The notes under the pieces are model-generated. The model ran no database searches, was not told the DNA's origin, and saw nothing but the letters and a program-made list of their open reading frames with translations. Shown here piece after piece: positions 11,956 through 20,470 of a DNA stretch of 64,000 nucleotides (positions are counted from its first letter, which is position 1; every line of letters begins with the position of its first letter). The position numbers and the translations under genes are program-made. The DNA is from CAVRAW01 sp963716135 (GTDB lineage: Bacteria > Planctomycetota > Planctomycetia > Pirellulales > JADZDJ01). The stretch lies in assembly GCA_963716135.1 (NCBI GenBank), contig OY970289.1, positions 248,001 to 312,000 on the forward strand. The letters run 5' to 3'.

Positions 11956-13218
11956 ATGAATCGTGTCGTGCGTGTCGCAATCATCGCGGGTTCGCTGCTC
12001 TGCCTGGCGCCATGGGCCTGGGCGGACGAAGCGGCGATTCCGGCGTATTTCAGCGTGCTTTCCGAGCACGATCAGCGCGATGCTGCGCCGGCGGCGGCCG
12101 CGACGCCAAGCATGATTCTTCAAGCTGCTGCCCAAACCGACATTCCACAGCCAAAGATTATTTCCGTCAGCACGAACAATCTCGACACCGACAGCGGCCA
12201 GGCCGATTCGTCGTACAACTCTGGCGCCGGCAATGGGAACTCGTCGTGCGATTCGTGCGGCAGTCAGTGTGGCAGTTCCTCATGCTGCAGCCAATGCGCT
12301 AGCGGCTGCAACGGCAACGGTTGCTCGGATGCCTGTGGTCACGGCTGTTGCGACGACCGCTGCTGCGATTGCTTCCGTCCGACGTGGACCTTCAAAGCCG
12401 GGGCAGTCGTCTTGGATCGAGTCAGCCCACGCTCCACCGCAATGGTGGTCGAGACCGGTACCGGGCACTCGCTGATGAACGCCAGCGGCTTTTCCTTCAA
12501 TTGGGACGGCGGCCTGGACGCCTCGCTCATTCGCCGCATGGGAGACGACAACAATCTGGAGGCCCGGTATTTCGGCGTCAACAACTTTACGGCCCGGCAA
12601 GCATTCCTGACCACCACGCCCGCCAATATTCCAACGACTCTCCCGGAGACAATTCCACCGTCTGCGCCATCGACTCCTACCAACCCGCTGGCGCCGAACG
12701 TCAATTCGCGATTCGATAGCAGCTTGTACAGCGCGGAAATCAATTGGCATCACGAATCGACCGAAACCATCGGCTGGCTGGCGGGATTCCGCTGGCTGCA
12801 ATCGCACGATGCGCTGGGAATCACTTTCCCGGACCCGGTGATCAACCGCACCTTTCGCAGCGTCACCGACAACCAACTGTGCGGCGGACAGATCGGCGCG
12901 GATCTAAAGGTGTGGGAAGAGGGGGGCCCGATTCGCATCGACACGGCGCTGAAGGCCGGGCTGTACAACAACAACGCCACGAATGTGCAGGACTCGCACA
13001 GCCAGTTGGCCTTCGTCGGCGAAATCGGGGTGAACATTATCTATCAATGCTGCGATCACGTGGCGCTCAGCGCCGGCTATGAACTATTGTGGCTCGACGG
13101 CGTGGCCGTCGCGACCGATCAGATCCCCGTGATCAATCGGATTACGAACTCGGGCATCGATAGCGGCGGGAACGCCTTCTATCATGGCGCCATGTTCAGC
13201 CTCAATTGCGCGTGGTAG
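11956..13218 (+). CDS. Cys-rich BBP7-like outer-membrane beta-barrel protein
   Basis: 420 aa. Signal peptide (residues 1-23, VVRVAIIAGSLLCLAPWAWA). A linker then leads into a striking segment with 14 cysteines between residues 98 and 139, and a beta-barrel-like C-terminal domain of alternating aromatic/Gly strands (GAVVLDRVSP, FNWDGGLDASLIRR, LEARYFGV, YSAEINWHH, WLAGFRWL, GADLKVWE, GEIGVNIIY, LSAGYELLWLDGVA) ending in ...FSLNCAW. This resembles the planctomycete BBP7 barrel family. The ATG at 11956 is chosen because a clear GGAGGA lies 6 nt upstream, unusual for this genome; an upstream in-frame TTG is rejected. Location outer membrane; function unknown. Confidence 0.75.
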   Translation: MNRVVRVAIIAGSLLCLAPWAWADEAAIPAYFSVLSEHDQRDAAPAAAATPSMILQAAAQTDIPQPKIISVSTNNLDTDSGQADSSYNSGAGNGNSSCDSCGSQCGSSSCCSQCASGCNGNGCSDACGHGCCDDRCCDCFRPTWTFKAGAVVLDRVSPRSTAMVVETGTGHSLMNASGFSFNWDGGLDASLIRRMGDDNNLEARYFGVNNFTARQAFLTTTPANIPTTLPETIPPSAPSTPTNPLAPNVNSRFDSSLYSAEINWHHESTETIGWLAGFRWLQSHDALGITFPDPVINRTFRSVTDNQLCGGQIGADLKVWEEGGPIRIDTALKAGLYNNNATNVQDSHSQLAFVGEIGVNIIYQCCDHVALSAGYELLWLDGVAVATDQIPVINRITNSGIDSGGNAFYHGAMFSLNCAW

Positions 13219-13274
13219 GCGGGCTAGCAGATGGTCGTCGCTCTTCCCCAGTCTGACGTTGCGAACATCTTGAC

Positions 13275-13355
13275 GGGTGGCACTGACAAGCGCCGCGCTT
13301 GTCAGTGGAAATCACGCCACCGACCACTGACAAACCAGGTTTGTCAGTGTCACCC
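13275..13355. repeat. REP-like double palindrome
   Basis: Two short palindromes built on the same core: 13281-13307 (arms CACTGACAAGCG, 3-nt loop) and 13325-13349 (arms CACTGACAAACC, 1-nt loop). The outer flanks GGGTG at 13275 and CACCC at 13351-13355 pair too, so the whole block is a nested inverted repeat. It resembles bacterial REP/BIME elements mobilised by RAYT transposases; no such transposase is in the window. Confidence 0.75.
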
Positions 13356-13436
13356 AGCCCTCTGTTAAACCTTACCGCCTGTAACGTCTAACGCGGTAGT
13401 TCGGGTTATTCGGCAAGGTGCGAAAACTCCGTAGAG

Positions 13437-13607
13437 GACCGGCGGCGACGGTCGATCTGATTAAACACACGAATGCTGATTCAAAAGCATTCTGCCGCCC
13501 GTCACTCCCACCAACCGACCCCGCCGCGCTTTGAAGCGCACACCATCTGCCCGTCCTCCTTTCCGCGACGGCCATGACCTTTCCCCAGGGTCATGGCCGT
13601 TTTTGTT
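13437..13607 (+). ncRNA. Candidate structured leader (attenuator) or small RNA upstream of trpBA
   Basis: A non-coding stretch with consecutive perfect stems: GACCG/CGGTC (13437-13453), GAATGCT/AGCATTC (13471-13492) and GCGCTT/AAGCGC (13526-13539). These are followed by a strong intrinsic terminator (13570-13607). It ends about 160 nt before trpB on the same strand. That arrangement fits a transcription attenuator of trpBA or a free-standing small RNA. No Trp-codon-rich leader peptide and no recognisable T-box sequence are seen, so the mechanism is open. Confidence 0.4.
13570..13607 (+). terminator. Intrinsic terminator
   Basis: Arms GGCCATGACC (13570-13579) and GGTCATGGCC (13589-13598) with an 8-nt loop, followed by GTTTTTGTTT. 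The T-run is only on the plus strand, so it stops plus-strand transcription from the barrel gene or from the structured RNA ahead of trpB. Confidence 0.8.
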
Positions 13608-13765
13608 TGGCTGCCACGCTAATTGGATTCGCGAACCACGCTTGGCCTGCCGTGTCGTCTGAGGCGACGGATCAGGGCTATTGACCCAGTGCGGCGGCAG
13701 CCCACAATAAGGGAGATTCACTGCGGCGAAGTGGGCAAAATCTGCGGATAGCGAAAAGTGTTTCT

Positions 13766-14971
13766 ATGGCCTCTCTGAGCCACGTTCCCGATGCTGCCGG
13801 ACGCTTTGGGGCGTTCGGCGGCCGGTACGTTCCGGAAACACTGACCGCCGCTTTGGACGAACTGGCCGCCGCCTACGACGCCGCCTGCGGGGACAAGTCG
13901 TTTCAGCAAGAACTGGCCGACCTGCTAAAGAACTACGTCGGTCGCCCCTCGCCGCTGTATCACGCCAAGCGGCTCTCGGAGCACGCCGGCGGCGCGCAAA
14001 TCTACCTGAAGCGCGAAGATCTGAATCACACCGGCGCGCACAAAATCAATAACACGTTGGGGCAGGCGCTGTTGACGATTCGCATGGGCAAGCGGCGCGT
14101 AATCGCCGAAACCGGCGCCGGCCAGCACGGCGTAGCCACCGCCACGGCCTGCGCCCGCTTTGGCCTGGAATGCGTGGTCTATATGGGCGAGGAAGATATC
14201 CGCCGCCAAAAGCCCAACGTGTTCAGCATGCGACTGCTGGGTGCGGACGTTCGGCCGGTACGAAGCGGTTCGCGCACGCTGCGCGACGCCATCAACGAAG
14301 CCATGCGCGATTGGATGGGTTCAGTGCGCACGACGCACTATATTCTCGGTTCCGTGGTCGGGCCGCATCCATTTCCGCGAATCGTGCGCGATTTTCAAGC
14401 AGTCATTGGACGCGAAACGATCGATCAGTGCCGCGAACAGCTCGGCCGGTTGCCGGAATTGGTCGTGGCCTGCGTTGGAGGCGGCAGCAATGCGGCCGGC
14501 ATGTTCTATCCGCTGATCGGGCACGACAAGGTGGAACTGGTGGGCGTGGAGGCCGGCGGACGATCGGCTAAGCCGGGTGATCATGCGGCGCCGCTGTCGC
14601 ACGGCTCGCCCGGCGTGCTTCACGGCAGCTACAGCTATGTGATGCAGGACGACGACGGCCAGACATGCGACGTGCACAGCGTCTCGGCCGGTTTGGATTA
14701 CCCCGGCGTCGGCCCGGAGCACAGTTATTGGAAAGATTCCGGCCGCGTGAAATACATCAGTTGCCAGGACGAGGAAGCGCTGGCCGCATTTAATTTGTTG
14801 GCCCGCACCGAGGGAATCCTGCCGGCGCTGGAGAGCTCGCATGCGATCGCCAAGGGGGTGGAATTGGCCGCCAAACGCCCCAAAGATTCTTGTGTCGTGA
14901 TTTGCCTCTCGGGCCGCGGCGACAAGGATGCGGCGGAAATTGCACGGCTGCGCGGCGAATCGTTTGGTTGA
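13766..14971 (+). CDS. trpB: Tryptophan synthase beta subunit
   Basis: 401 aa, full length. PLP-dependent condensation of indole with L-serine to tryptophan. It shows the TrpB start GRFGAFGGRYVPETL, the PLP lysine in HTGAHKINN, the catalytic region AETGAGQHGVATATA, the phosphate-binding GGGSNA and the C-terminal SGRGDKD. It forms an alpha2-beta2 complex with the product of trpA, which follows 30 bp downstream. The other trp genes are not adjacent; trpE lies 5 kb away on the other strand. The upstream terminator suggests attenuation. Confidence 0.98.
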   Translation: MASLSHVPDAAGRFGAFGGRYVPETLTAALDELAAAYDAACGDKSFQQELADLLKNYVGRPSPLYHAKRLSEHAGGAQIYLKREDLNHTGAHKINNTLGQALLTIRMGKRRVIAETGAGQHGVATATACARFGLECVVYMGEEDIRRQKPNVFSMRLLGADVRPVRSGSRTLRDAINEAMRDWMGSVRTTHYILGSVVGPHPFPRIVRDFQAVIGRETIDQCREQLGRLPELVVACVGGGSNAAGMFYPLIGHDKVELVGVEAGGRSAKPGDHAAPLSHGSPGVLHGSYSYVMQDDDGQTCDVHSVSAGLDYPGVGPEHSYWKDSGRVKYISCQDEEALAAFNLLARTEGILPALESSHAIAKGVELAAKRPKDSCVVICLSGRGDKDAAEIARLRGESFG

Positions 14972-15001
14972 TCGGCTAACCCGCAAGCGGGAGTTTTGGC
15001 G

Positions 15002-15802
15002 TTGTCAGCGATTGACGATCTCTTTGTAAAATTGCGTAACGAAGGCCGCAAGGCCTTGATGCCCTTCGTCACGGCGGGGGATCCCGATTTGGATTTCACC
15101 GCCGCGGCGCTGCAAGAGCTCGTGAAGCGCGGAAGCAGCATGTGCGAGCTGGGAATTCCATACAGCGATCCGATTGCAGACGGCCCGGTCATCCAGGCGT
15201 CGTACACTCGAGCGCTCGAGCACAAAATCAAGCTCGCCGAGATTCTGAAGATGGCGGCCGGGGTCGTGCCGAAGCTCAGCGCACCGGTTGTGACCATGGT
15301 CAGTTACGCAATCGTCTTTCGCCATGGATTGGAACAATATGTCGCCGATGCGCAGAAGGCCGGGATGGCCGGCATGATCGTGCCTGATCTTCTGGTCGAA
15401 GAAGCCGGGCCGCTAGCCAAGATTTGCCGCGCCGCCGATTTCAGCCTGATTCAGTTGGTCACGCCGACCACGCCGCCCGATCGCGCCAAGCGGATCTGCG
15501 ATTCCAGCACTGGGTTCATCTATTACGTCTCGGTGGCGGGCATCACCGGCGAGCGGCGCGATTTGCCGCCGGAGCTTTTGGACGACGTGGCCCGGCTGCG
15601 CGGACAGACGCCGTTGCCGATCTGCATCGGCTTCGGCATCAGCACTCCAGAGCACGTGAAGCTGCTGGCCCCCGTGGCCGACGGGCTGATCGTGGGCTCG
15701 GCGATCGTGCGTCGCATCGCCGTAGCCGCCCAGAAGCCCAAGCCCGAAGTGCTGGCCGACGTGGGCGAGTATGTCGCATCGCTGGTGGCGGCCCTGGGCT
15801 GA
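15002..15802 (+). CDS. trpA: Tryptophan synthase alpha subunit
   Basis: 266 aa from a TTG start at 15002 (giving SAIDDLFVKLR, the usual family start). A GCGGGAG sequence lies 9 nt upstream; a TTG at 14996 is too close to it. Cleaves indole-3-glycerol phosphate to indole. Conserved catalytic Glu and Asp in CELGIPYSDPIADGP, TIM-barrel strand motifs GMIVPDLLVEEA, YYVSVAGITGER, and the phosphate site GFGISTPEH and DGLIVGSAIV. Cotranscribed with trpB. Confidence 0.97.
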   Translation: MSAIDDLFVKLRNEGRKALMPFVTAGDPDLDFTAAALQELVKRGSSMCELGIPYSDPIADGPVIQASYTRALEHKIKLAEILKMAAGVVPKLSAPVVTMVSYAIVFRHGLEQYVADAQKAGMAGMIVPDLLVEEAGPLAKICRAADFSLIQLVTPTTPPDRAKRICDSSTGFIYYVSVAGITGERRDLPPELLDDVARLRGQTPLPICIGFGISTPEHVKLLAPVADGLIVGSAIVRRIAVAAQKPKPEVLADVGEYVASLVAALG

Positions 15803-15832
15803 AACCGGCCCGGCCGCTGTTTCTCTCGCTTT

Positions 15833-15862
15833 GGCCGGCTGTATATGATGGAGAAGCCGGCC
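15833..15862. other. GC-rich hairpin downstream of trpA
   Basis: Eight-base arms GGCCGGCT and AGCCGGCC around a 14-nt AT-rich loop, 30 nt after the trpA stop. No T-run, so at most a weak or factor-assisted terminator. Confidence 0.3.
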
Positions 15863-15946
15863 CTCGTGGGCCGATGAAACCAAGTGGTAAATGCCTGGCG
15901 CGGCATTGCCGCGCTCGGCGCTTCCAACCGCAGTTGGGCGCCAGCC

Positions 15947-16483
15947 ATGTCAGTCCACCGTCCGCATGAAACGCTGTACCGCTTCTTCGCCGGTCTCACC
16001 GAGTACGCCTTTCACACTCGGCTGGGTGTGCCCGACACCAGGCTGACCGACTATCTGACCGATCTGTTGGCCCGTTTCGTCCGCTACGACGCGCTGGTCA
16101 GCTTGCGAAGCCTGTCGGGCCAGCGGTTAGTGGCCGTCGCCGACATGCTGCTGGAGGCGGATGCCCGCGTGGGCGACGCCCGCCGCGAAGCGCATCGGCA
16201 CATCGGCGATTACACGCTGTTCTGGACGGGCGTGTATCCCGAGACCTTGCAGCGCGGCAAACGCGGCCACCGCAGCGATCCGTTTGTTGACTACTGCGAG
16301 CATGGCAAGCGCGCTTATCGCATCGCCAGCACCATTCCCACCAACAAGCCTGACGATGAAGGGGAGGTGCTCCAGCGCCTGAGCCACGACTTCGAATTGT
16401 GCGTCTACGGCCTGAACGAAGTGCGCCGCGAATGGGAACGCCGCGACGGCGATTCGCCGGCAGGCCCGATTGTGCTAGAATAG
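15947..16483 (+). CDS. Conserved hypothetical protein
   Basis: 178 aa from the ATG at 15947 (SVHRPHETLYRFFAGLTEYAF). Mostly alpha-helical, charged and soluble-looking with no signal or membrane helix. Notable stretches are DTRLTDYLTDLLARFVRY, DARREAHRHIGDYTLFWTGVYPE and KRAYRIAS. I recognise no functional domain; the strong internal conservation pattern (aromatic/charged blocks) suggests a folded conserved protein. An earlier in-frame GTG at 15884 would add 21 residues that look non-homologous. It follows trpA in the same direction after about 145 bp. Confidence 0.65.
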   Translation: MSVHRPHETLYRFFAGLTEYAFHTRLGVPDTRLTDYLTDLLARFVRYDALVSLRSLSGQRLVAVADMLLEADARVGDARREAHRHIGDYTLFWTGVYPETLQRGKRGHRSDPFVDYCEHGKRAYRIASTIPTNKPDDEGEVLQRLSHDFELCVYGLNEVRREWERRDGDSPAGPIVLE

Positions 16484-16522
16484 GATCGTGAGTTTCCCAT
16501 TGCCATTTCAAGGCAACTAATC

Positions 16523-16804
16523 ATGTCGATCCAATCCGAAGACGTCAAAACCAGCGCCGAATTCGAGCAACGTCCCAAGCAAATTCTCCGGCGGGTGCGC
16601 AAGACAGGGCGACCGGTCGTGGTGACTGTGCAAGGCAAGCCGGGCGTGGTCGTGATGAAAGCCGCGGATTATCAGCGCCAGCTTCAGGCAGCGAATTTAT
16701 CTCAACTGCTGCTACAAGGCGAAACCGATGTGCAAGCTGGCCGTACTCGTCCAGCCGCCGATGCATTGAAAGATCTACGGCGTGGGAAAAAAACTTCGCG
16801 TTGA
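16523..16804 (+). CDS. Phd/YefM-family antitoxin
   Basis: 93 aa. The N-terminal Phd/YefM fold (EFEQRPKQILRRVRKTGRPVVVTVQGKPGVVVMKAADYQ, given here only as a span) binds DNA. The C-terminal half (DALKDLRRGKK) is the toxin-neutralising tail. It overlaps the toxin gene by 23 bp, the usual antitoxin-first order, and probably autorepresses the operon. Confidence 0.85.
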   Translation: MSIQSEDVKTSAEFEQRPKQILRRVRKTGRPVVVTVQGKPGVVVMKAADYQRQLQAANLSQLLLQGETDVQAGRTRPAADALKDLRRGKKTSR

Positions 16805-17108
16805 AATCACGTCCACGGCCGAACGGGATTTGCGCTCCATCCGCGACTTCATTGCCCGCGACAAGCCCGCGGCCGCTGATCGCTGGCTCACTTCAATCTC
16901 GCGGAAAATTCTCGGCCTGAAATCGATGCCGCTGCGGCACGAGATTATTCCTGAAGCGCCAGAAATTGGTGTCGAATACCGTCACATGCTTCAGGGAGAA
17001 TATCGGATCATTTACCGTGTGGAGCACCAGCGTGTAATCGAAATTCGAGTCATCCACGGCGCTCGGCTGCTGGATCAATCGGTCTTGGGACCATCGACCC
17101 AAGAATAA
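16782..17108 (+). CDS. ParE/RelE-superfamily toxin
   Basis: 108 aa from a GTG start inside the antitoxin gene. RelE/ParE fold: VEITSTAERDLRSIRDFIA, AADRWLTSISRKI, GEYRIIYRVEHQRVIEIRVIHGAR. The sequence fits ParE (gyrase-targeting) at least as well as RelE; it cannot be decided by eye. Ends 9 bp from the convergent ABC ATPase stop. Confidence 0.85.
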   Translation: MGKKLRVEITSTAERDLRSIRDFIARDKPAAADRWLTSISRKILGLKSMPLRHEIIPEAPEIGVEYRHMLQGEYRIIYRVEHQRVIEIRVIHGARLLDQSVLGPSTQE

Positions 17109-17116
17109 GGTCGCCA

Positions 17117-18043
17117 CTAGCTCACCAGCCCCTTTGTCACCAGCATGAACACGTCTTCCAGCGTCGGTTCTTTGTCGGTGAAACTGCGCAGCTTTACGCC
17201 GCGCTTGGTGAGTTCGTCCAGTAGCCGCGCGACAGTCTGATCGTCGGCTTCCAGTTCCACCGTCACGCGGTGGTCTTCGACTTGCAGGCCGCGCGTTTCG
17301 GGCATGCTGCGAATGATCGAAAGGCCTGTTTCCAGGTTGTCGATGAACTTAATTTCCACCAGCCGGTTGCGGCGGATGCGGCGGTAGACTTCGTCGATCG
17401 GCCCGTGCAACAAGAGCTGTCCGCGCTCGATGATGCCGATCGAGGTGCAGCAATCGGCCAGCTCGCTGAGGATGTGGCTGGAAATGAGGATCGTCTTGCC
17501 CATGCGGCGCAGCTCTTTCAAGAGCGCCTTGAATTCCAGCCGGGCGCGCGGATCCAGGCCGCTGGAAGGCTCGTCCAAGATCAGCACCGGCGGATCGTGC
17601 ACCAAGGTTTTCGCCAGGCACAGCCGCTGCTTCATGCCGCGCGACAGACTGTTGACAAAATCGTCGCGCTTGCCGGTCAGGTCCAACAGCTCCAACACGT
17701 CGCCGATGACCTGCATGCGTTTGCTGTGCGGAATCTGGTACGCCACCGCGAAGAAATCCAGAAACTCCCACACCTTCATGCCGTCGTACACACCAAAGTT
17801 CTCCGGCATGTAGCCCACCACGCGGCGCACGCCCAGCGGATCGCGCGTCACACTGTGCCCCGCGACGACACCGTCGCCATGCGTCGCCTTTAGCAGCGTG
17901 GCCAAAAAGCGGATCGTGGTGCTTTTGCCCGCCCCGTTGGGCCCGATGAAGCCGAACAACTCCCCAGCGGCGACCTTCAGTGTCAGGTCGTCAACGGCGG
18001 TCAGATTGCCGTAGCGCTTGGTGAAGTTCGTGAGTTCAATCAT
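17117..18043 (-). CDS. ABC transporter ATP-binding protein (GldA-like)
   Basis: 308 aa. Walker A GPNGAGKST, Q-loop region YMPENFGVYDGM, signature LSRGMKQRL, Walker B PVLILDEPSSGLDP, H-loop ISSHIL, plus a C-terminal regulatory extension (about residues 220-308) typical of ABC-2 exporters. Its start overlaps the stop of the upstream membrane-protein gene. No permease gene is adjacent on either side, so the transmembrane partner is either the upstream protein (only two evident helices) or encoded elsewhere. Confidence 0.9.
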   Translation of the reverse strand: MIELTNFTKRYGNLTAVDDLTLKVAAGELFGFIGPNGAGKSTTIRFLATLLKATHGDGVVAGHSVTRDPLGVRRVVGYMPENFGVYDGMKVWEFLDFFAVAYQIPHSKRMQVIGDVLELLDLTGKRDDFVNSLSRGMKQRLCLAKTLVHDPPVLILDEPSSGLDPRARLEFKALLKELRRMGKTILISSHILSELADCCTSIGIIERGQLLLHGPIDEVYRRIRRNRLVEIKFIDNLETGLSIIRSMPETRGLQVEDHRVTVELEADDQTVARLLDELTKRGVKLRSFTDKEPTLEDVFMLVTKGLVS

Positions 18044-20378
18044 GGGGCGAGGGACGAGAGACGAGGGACGAGAAATTGTCGCGCCCGCTAGCGATGTCGC
18101 CGCGGCTGTTCACATCGGGCCGCGGCTCCGGCAGCAGCGGCTCTTTAAGATACGCCACCACCAAGGTCGCGCCGCGCGGCGGCTGCGACGCCGCCGGCTC
18201 GACCGTGATCCCCGGCAGCAGTTGGGGAATCAATCCGATCAGCCGGACTTCGCCCGGTTGCAAATCCCGTTGGCCGCGCACGAGATCGGCCAGCCGATCA
18301 AAGTTGAAACGAGGCACCCCGGCTTGCCCCGCGCCACCGACATCAAGCGACCAGTGGAAATCCGGGTCGGCCTTGTGAAAGTTCAACTTCGCGCGGCCGC
18401 CGCTGGGCAAATCGCCAATCCACGCAATCTGGTACTCATCTTGCGCCGTTCGGCGAATGGCCGCGGCACGCTCGATCGTGAATTTTGATTGATTCTGTAG
18501 TTCGCCGCCAGTTGCGTCGTAGTCGATCCGACCCCCTAAATCAATCATCTCCTCGCTGTGCAGCAGGCCGGTTGAATTTGACGCAACGGCAAAGCCCGTC
18601 AACGCTGCGCCGGGGTCACTTTCGTAAGTGACAACGTGGCTCGTTTGGCCGGGGAGCATCGAGAAATCGGGGTCGGCGGAAAACGGCAGGATGAACGTGC
18701 CCGGTTCCGCATGCACGGCGTAGTTTGTCAGAAGCGACGTGTACAAGGCGGTGTAGCGCGCGAGAGTGCCGCGCGGGTAATCGTTGTGCACTTCAAGCAC
18801 ATCAATTTCCGTTTGCGAGCGGGCAAAACCAATATCCAGTTGTGCCAGCCGGACGACCGCGACCGTGCTGACAATGGCGATGACCGGGGCGGCGATCCAG
18901 GCCCATTCCACGCGGCGGATGGCCCAAAACAACAACCAATTCAGCGGCACCAACACAATCAAATAGGTCGCCAGCGACCAGGTGACGAAATCACGTTTTG
19001 GAATGACGATGCCGGCCGCTTCTTGCAGCACGGCGCGCGCGGCGTTGGCCAGCGCGCTAAAATCGGTCCAGCCGCCGATGCCCGCTTCGGATGCTTCGCT
19101 TTCCGCCGCCTCCGGCCTATTCGAGTCGAGCCGCAAATCGCGGCACAGAAAGCGCACGTTGGTAACCCAGTTTGGATCGGTGGGCGATTGGACGGCGTCG
19201 GCCCAATTGACGGCCAGCGCGCCCATCAGGCCTGTTGCGGAGAACTTGCGCCGGCCGCAACAGCAGGCAGCCGTTCAAAAAGCCATCAAAGCTGGGCCAA
19301 TCCCAGAGCTCGCGCTGGGTAAGGCGAAAGGACGTCACGACAATTCGTCCGCGGCCCACTTGCCGCTGAGCGACCAGATCGCCTGTGCCGGCAACGAACT
19401 GCGCGCTCGGCTGGAGCTTGAGCGTGATGCCGTTCCATGCAGTAACCGCCGCAAGAGATTTTCCGGCATGCTTGTTTACCGGCAGCGTCCAATGCTGGTT
19501 CAACGGCGCCAACGTCTCAGCAGAAAGCTTCTTCGATTCGTCTGCCAGCGCCGGCAAGTAGTCGTGCAGAAAAGTGTGCTGGCCAAGCTGATCCAAACTT
19601 TTCGGCCCACTGATCACTAGCTGCCCGCCTTGATGCAGCCAATCGACGAGCGCCTGCTGCTGCCGCTCGTTCAACAATTGCGGATCGACATCGTCCCAAA
19701 TGACGTAGGCAATGCTGCTCCACACCAGCGCGCTGGCCGGCAGCGGCAATGGTGCCTTCAGCCGCGGCGCGACCACTCGATAATAATTCAACGCATCGCC
19801 GCCGTGCGGCGCGCGAATCGAATCGAGCGCCTCCAGCGGCCGGTAACGATCTCCTTCGCCGGCCAACACCACCAGGAAATATTGATACGGCCTCATCAGC
19901 GCCAGCGGCTCGGCCCCCAAGGCAGTTTGCACACCGCCGCGGCCCCCCAACTCCGCCGCCAACCACGGGTGCGTGCAATCGCCGGGAACGAAAAATGGAA
20001 CCTCCAGTCGCTTGGGTTGCCCTTTTGGCAAAACCGCCGGCCGAACAATCCGCAGTTGATACGGCGTAAACGGCAGATCGACTGCATTGCCGGCGTCGGT
20101 CTGCTTCACACTTGCCACAAGCTCGCCCAGAAAATCGAAGTTGTTGGCCTTCGTCTCCAACACAACGCTGGACCAATGGCCGGGCTTGATCAGCCGGGGA
20201 TTCCCATCGGCACTATTCACATCATGCGGAAGAACGCCGAGCTTGATCGGGTCGAATTCGGGCTTGGCGGACTGAGCTTTCGGTTGTTCCTTTGGATCGT
20301 CGGCTTTCGCGATGCGCACGGCGCTGCGCACAAACCCACCAACAACATCGCCGATAGCATTGCCAGCCGAGAATACAT
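18036..20378 (-). CDS. GldG-like membrane protein with GATase-like (DUF4350-like) domain (two apparent frameshifts)
   Basis: About 780 aa if two indels are repaired. The signal peptide (MYSRLAMLSAMLLVGLCAAP, start 20378) is joined to the mature chain by restoring one G at about 20313, giving a CASA/KADDPK cleavage site. The second break, at about 19250, is loss of one CG unit in a GCGC tract. The extracellular first half has a class-I glutamine-amidotransferase-like segment (YVIWDDVDPQLL, LVDWLHQGGQLVISGP). The C-terminal half has two transmembrane helices (YLIVLVPLNWLLFWAI, WIAAPVIAIVSTVAVV) and a large periplasmic domain. Coupled to the ABC ATPase by overlap; resembles GldG-type accessory subunits. 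The last residues are encoded by a heptad repeat. Confidence 0.65.
18044..18071. repeat. Degenerate heptad array (GGGACGA)
   Basis: Four 7-bp units of GGGACGA/GAGACGA type at the junction of the membrane protein and ABC ATPase genes, translated as the C-terminal tail of the former. Confidence 0.6.
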
Positions 20379-20470
20379 CGCGAATCGCTCGTCGGACAGA
20401 GATAGAAACGCCGTTCGCCGCCATTCTTGAGTGTATCTCGGCGAAGCGCGGCGTGGAATCACGCGGGAGT

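Noticed and set aside
13372..13570. tRNA or tmRNA upstream of trpB
   Set aside because: No cloverleaf, no GTTCRA T-loop paired with an acceptor stem, and no CCA-adjacent end could be found.
13380..13765. Classical Trp leader peptide ahead of trpBA
   Set aside because: No short reading frame with clustered TGG codons upstream of the terminator.
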